NCBI GenBank assembly: GCA_029721515.1
Contig: CM056553.1
Coordinates: 7,824,349 to 7,888,348 of the forward strand
Direction of reading: 5' to 3'
Length of the DNA: 64,000 nt
Source: Synanceia verrucosa
Taxonomy: Eukaryota > Chordata > Actinopteri > Perciformes > Synanceiidae
Part shown: positions 61,138-64,000 of the stretch, in pieces
How the letters are laid out: each line of letters opens with the position of its first letter
Numbering within the stretch: the stretch's first letter is position 1
Program-made: the position numbers and the translations under genes
The notes under the pieces: generated by a model
Databases searched by the model: none
Seen by the model: the letters and a program-made list of their open reading frames with translations, nothing else
Told to the model about the DNA's origin: nothing

Positions 61138-61227
61138 ATATATATGACTATATAATAACATATAATATGCACAGATGCATATTAGATGTGCATTACAGTG
61201 ATGAGGTAGTGTAGAGATTCAGTGCCG
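60784..61227 (-). mobile_element. LINE 3'UTR with TTTGATT tail, (TA)n inside
   Basis: On the minus strand the region runs from the RT remnant into AT-rich 3'UTR and ends with TGACAATAAAGGC (a polyadenylation-like AATAAA) and a TTTGATTTGATT tail (complement at 60789-60800). This is the usual 3' end of the fish LINE whose RT tail lies at 61228-61590. A (TA)n tract has expanded inside it at 61087-61131. Confidence 0.75.
61087..61131. repeat. (TA)n microsatellite, about 22 units
   Basis: Uninterrupted AT/TA tract inside the LINE 3'UTR, followed by a shorter ATATATAT run at 61136-61145. Confidence 0.97.
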
Positions 61228-61590
61228 TCATGTGTTCAGAGCACTGATGGCTCTGGGGAAAGGACTGTCTCTAAGTCTATTAGTCTGGGTTTTGTGAGAC
61301 ATGGAGCTCCTACCAGAGGGCAGCAGGTTAAACAGGAGGTGACCAGGGTGAGAGGAGTCCTTGACAATGTTAGTAGCTCCGCTGAGGTAGTGAGAGCCGG
61401 CCATGTCGTCCAGTGAGAGCAGAGAGCAGCCAGTGATCTTTTGGGCGGTGTTGATCACTCTCTGCAGAGCTCTCATGTCTGCAGCTGTTCACCCAACATA
61501 TCACACTGTGATGCAGTACGCTTGGATGCTCTCCACAGTGGCTCTGTAGAAAGTCACCAGCAGCTTTGCATCTAGATTGGGCCTCCTTAG
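61228..61590 (-). pseudogene. LINE reverse-transcriptase C-terminal remnant with two stops
   Basis: On the minus strand, LRRPNLDAKLLVTFYRATVE (from 61590) continues to CITV, then TGA, YVG, a second TGA, TAADMRALQRVINTAQKITG, and on through NIVKDSSHPGHLLFNLLPSG to RDSPFPRAISALN and a stop near 61228. This is the C-terminal part of the reverse transcriptase of a fish L2/Rex-like LINE (HxLFxLLPSGRR...RLRxSFFPxA motif). Both internal TGA codons sit where family members usually carry Trp and Cys, so they look like single-base decay of TGG and TGT. The frame is otherwise intact over 120 codons. The sequence differs from the remnant at 3301-3480, so two LINE lineages are present. Confidence 0.88.
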
Positions 61591-62300
61591 CACCCACTCA
61601 CCCCTTTTGCTCTGCAAAATATGGCAATACTATGTTGAATCAATATCCCCCCCCCCACCCCCACCCCTACTTATTTTAATCAGGGCAAGCTGTGTAGTAA
61701 TATGAATTATTTCAGTAACACTGTGTGGCGTCGTAGCATGTTATACATCTGTCAAGACATTCTTTCAATGAGAAATATGACATACTGTGTCTTTAATTAT
61801 CCATCATTCCAAAAAATCAAATCCGTGGTTATTTCCTTCCAGAAATTAACGTGTGGCTGTTCTGTTACTTTAATAACGTTTTCCAAACCATTTAACCACT
61901 GATAATGCATTCACATTAACTCACTATATCCAATTATCTGCTCTGGGCTGACATCAGTCCACCCTGTGCTCCATGTTAGCACTGATCGGTATTAATCTAA
62001 TCAATTATAAAATCATTTGACAAGTCAAAGGCTATGCAAATCTTATACTAACTGAGCTATGTAAAACATGTCATGCATTGTAATGAGAGTACTTGATGAT
62101 ATCCTCCAGCCAGAGCCATTTGTGTGGCAACTAGGGATGATTTGAAACATCGAGCATTCAAATAGGAGTAAACCATCATAGCATTGTTGCCAATTATACA
62201 TTTCGGAAACCGCAGGGCTATGCCCCCATGAGAGCTGATTTTTCCCAGCCCTGGTGCACATGCTCAGAAACATCATATCCTTGGAAATATTGGCTGAGCT
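61591..62300. other. Non-coding stretch with C-rich run, no gene recognised
   Basis: Contains a C-rich run (10 Cs at 61647-61656, then CACCCCCACCCC). The remainder is AT-rich without recognised features. LINE sequence may extend a little beyond 61590. Confidence 0.5.
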
Positions 62301-63000
62301 GTGATTGCATTCTGCCTGCTATTCTGCAGTTCATTAACCTATAGTTAAAAAAAACTCCCTAGACAGATGATCTAATAGAGAGGACATAGTACTCTATCCC
62401 TTATGCTCCAATAACTGAAGAGTAAAGATAATTAGGGCCCAGTTAAAAAGAGGAGATGCAAATTCTCTTTTTCATGGCATAGTTCAATTATAATTTGCTC
62501 CCAAGGGCCATCCAAATACATTCCTTCCACTTATATTGGATGGCATTTCCACAGTAAGACAGGTGTAATCCTTTGGTTATTGCATGTCAATAACCACGAC
62601 TCAAATGGAATCCTTCATTTAGCTCGCACTTAGAGCCACACCTGGGAAAGTTGGCCCTTCTAATAAGGGGGAAAGTAGAAAGGAGTATAGCAATGGCAAT
62701 GCATAATGGATTAGCCCAGGTTTGCAGGCTGAATATCAAGCAGGTTCTCTCGTGGGCCACCTGAGCTCTGTTACAACAGAGCTGTTAAGGTGGGAATAAG
62801 CCACTAGGTGAACGCCCACCCCGATACTCACTTTGACACACGTGATATAGATAAATGAAGCATGCTAATGAGCTTTCTAGAGACTTCCCACCAACAGGAA
62901 GGGATAATCTGTAAGGATTTGTCCCTGCTTGGATTAATTTTATAATAAAAGGAGAGTAGGCAGAACAAACCGGAGCAGTAAATATGTCTGGCTACCAAAT
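62301..63000. other. Candidate conserved non-coding block
   Basis: A repeat-free stretch with an octamer ATGCAAAT at 62457-62464 (POU-type site), AGATAATTAGGGCCC near 62427, GCTAATGAGC near 62864 and GGATTAATTTTAT near 62932. This density of homeodomain/POU cores in balanced sequence is typical of vertebrate developmental enhancers. Function is inference. Confidence 0.3.
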
Positions 63001-64000
63001 GAAAATATTATAATATGATGAATTCATATGAAGAAGTAATCTTCAAAACATAGCACATTTTTCCTAAAGCTAAAATGATTTCTAAAATAAAAAAAAAGCG
63101 TGCTACAGTGTCGTGGTTAAACTAGAAAAACTGATTAGGTGGTGTCACAACGTTGGTATTCTCAATGACCGCAGCCAAGATGTTCACATAAATACGCAGA
63201 TGTTGAATGGGTGGAGGATGTCAGAGTGAAAAGTTGCGGCAGCTGGTGCCAAGATACACAGCGTTTGGAAATAGACACAGGTACACATACCCGGCACTGC
63301 CACGAGGTACTGGCACATGTTGAAGTGGACTTGGCATGAAAGCTTGCGAACAGATGTTAATCCAGGACAGATAATTACATCAGTGAGTGAGCAGACATTT
63401 TTCCACTTAATTTCCATCTTTTAAAAGTGTGACTACTCCCCAGAGGCACTTTGCTAGAGAGATGCCCCTGGACCCGGTACCTGGGAAGAAGGCCAAAGCG
63501 CCCCAGGGAAAGTCCTGATAACTGGGCTTCGGTGTGACCTCGCCCTCAGTGGGAGGCCTGTCAGTGTCACTCCTACAGATGTGTTGCAGTGTGAGTGAGT
63601 GAAGTTGTCATTCAATTGCATTTCTGTTGTTATTTATAAACACCTTCAGAATGCTCAAGGTAATTATGAAGTACAAAGGCTTTTGTTTTGCTGTGTAAAA
63701 CACATGTGCTTCTTATCCTTAATTTTATTCTTTGGCAAGTACCAATTTCACTTCAACCAGCTTAACCTGCATTGCAGAGCTAATGAGAGTCATCTGTATT
63801 TCTGCATTGTATTTATTTCCCCTGATCACATAGCCATTGTGATTTTTTTTTTTCCTCTGACCAACTGTTGGGCTAGATAGCATGATAGCAAATGACTTTG
63901 GTGTGCTCCATTTCAGTGTCAAATGATTCTTAATTATTGTCTATCTGGAAACCGGTAAGTAGGTTAGAAGAGAACAGGACAATTTATCAGTAGCTCATGG
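63001..64000. other. Non-coding stretch, no gene recognised
   Basis: Mixed sequence with short A and T runs (63089-63097, 63843-63853). The part 63430-63600 is GC-richer but shows no open frame with splice support. Confidence 0.45.

Noticed and set aside
1..64000. Prokaryotic operon, phage, plasmid or defence system
   Set aside because: Stop-rich frames, microsatellites, LINE, SINE, hAT and piggyBac traces show vertebrate nuclear DNA; no gene-dense region exists.

Overview
This window looks like non-coding chromosomal DNA from a teleost fish, probably a percomorph: introns and/or intergenic desert. It is AT-rich and full of stop codons in every frame. It carries (TG)n, (TA)n and (CA)n microsatellites and many A/T runs. 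The dispersed repeats are of fish type: hAT-like elements without transposase, piggyBac-like MITEs with TTAA flanks, L2/Rex-like LINE 3' ends and a tRNA-derived SINE. Nothing resembles bacterial gene organisation. Most ORFs are chance frames, microsatellite translations or repeat sequence. The species and the locus cannot be named from the sequence alone. Repeat families are named from terminal motifs, flanking duplications and recall of common fish repeats; no database search was possible.

Layout. 2.76-3.48 kb: a piggyBac-type terminus next to a LINE 3' end (minus strand). 6.5-8.6 kb: a nested hAT cluster, then an old dispersed repeat. 10.7-11.05 kb: a GC-rich island that could be a promoter or 5'UTR exon. 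15.5-16.1 kb: a MITE-like element ending in a 104-bp perfect palindrome built from TG/TA/CA repeats. 20.75 kb: a short exon candidate encoding a signal peptide. 21.0-21.8 kb: a GC-rich repeat-like block with a LINE-type tail. 22.1-25.7 kb: further DNA elements, including a second, inverted copy of the 7 kb hAT composite. 28.5 kb and 57.8 kb: two piggyBac-like MITEs of one family. 35.2, 40.2, 44.8, 47.4 and 55.0 kb: hAT-like elements or ends; the one at 44.8 kb has a perfect 8-bp target-site duplication. 43.96 and 61.1 kb: long (TA)n tracts, each joined to or inside a LINE 3' end. 46.8-47.8 kb: a long copy of the dispersed repeat also seen at 8.3 kb. 48.0-48.2 kb: a proline-rich exon candidate on the minus strand. 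53.1 and 54.6 kb: two L2-type 3' tails in opposite orientations. 58.3 kb: a SINE. 60.8-61.6 kb: a LINE with a reverse-transcriptase C-terminal remnant carrying two nonsense codons.

Possible genes. The best host-gene hypothesis is a plus-strand transcript with a GC-rich non-coding first exon near 10.8-10.98 kb (possible donor at 10978), spliced to the signal-peptide exon at 20749-20849, with the rest outside the window or unrecognised. This is inference. Several long stretches without recognisable repeats (about 13.5-14.3, 33.9-34.8, 43.0-43.8, 59.6-60.1 and 62.3-63.0 kb) have the mixed-complexity, homeodomain-site-rich look of conserved non-coding elements, but only alignment could show conservation. 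I found no convincing evidence of a new molecular system. The most notable sequence-level structures are the perfect palindrome, the twin nested hAT composites and the TSD-defined MITE.
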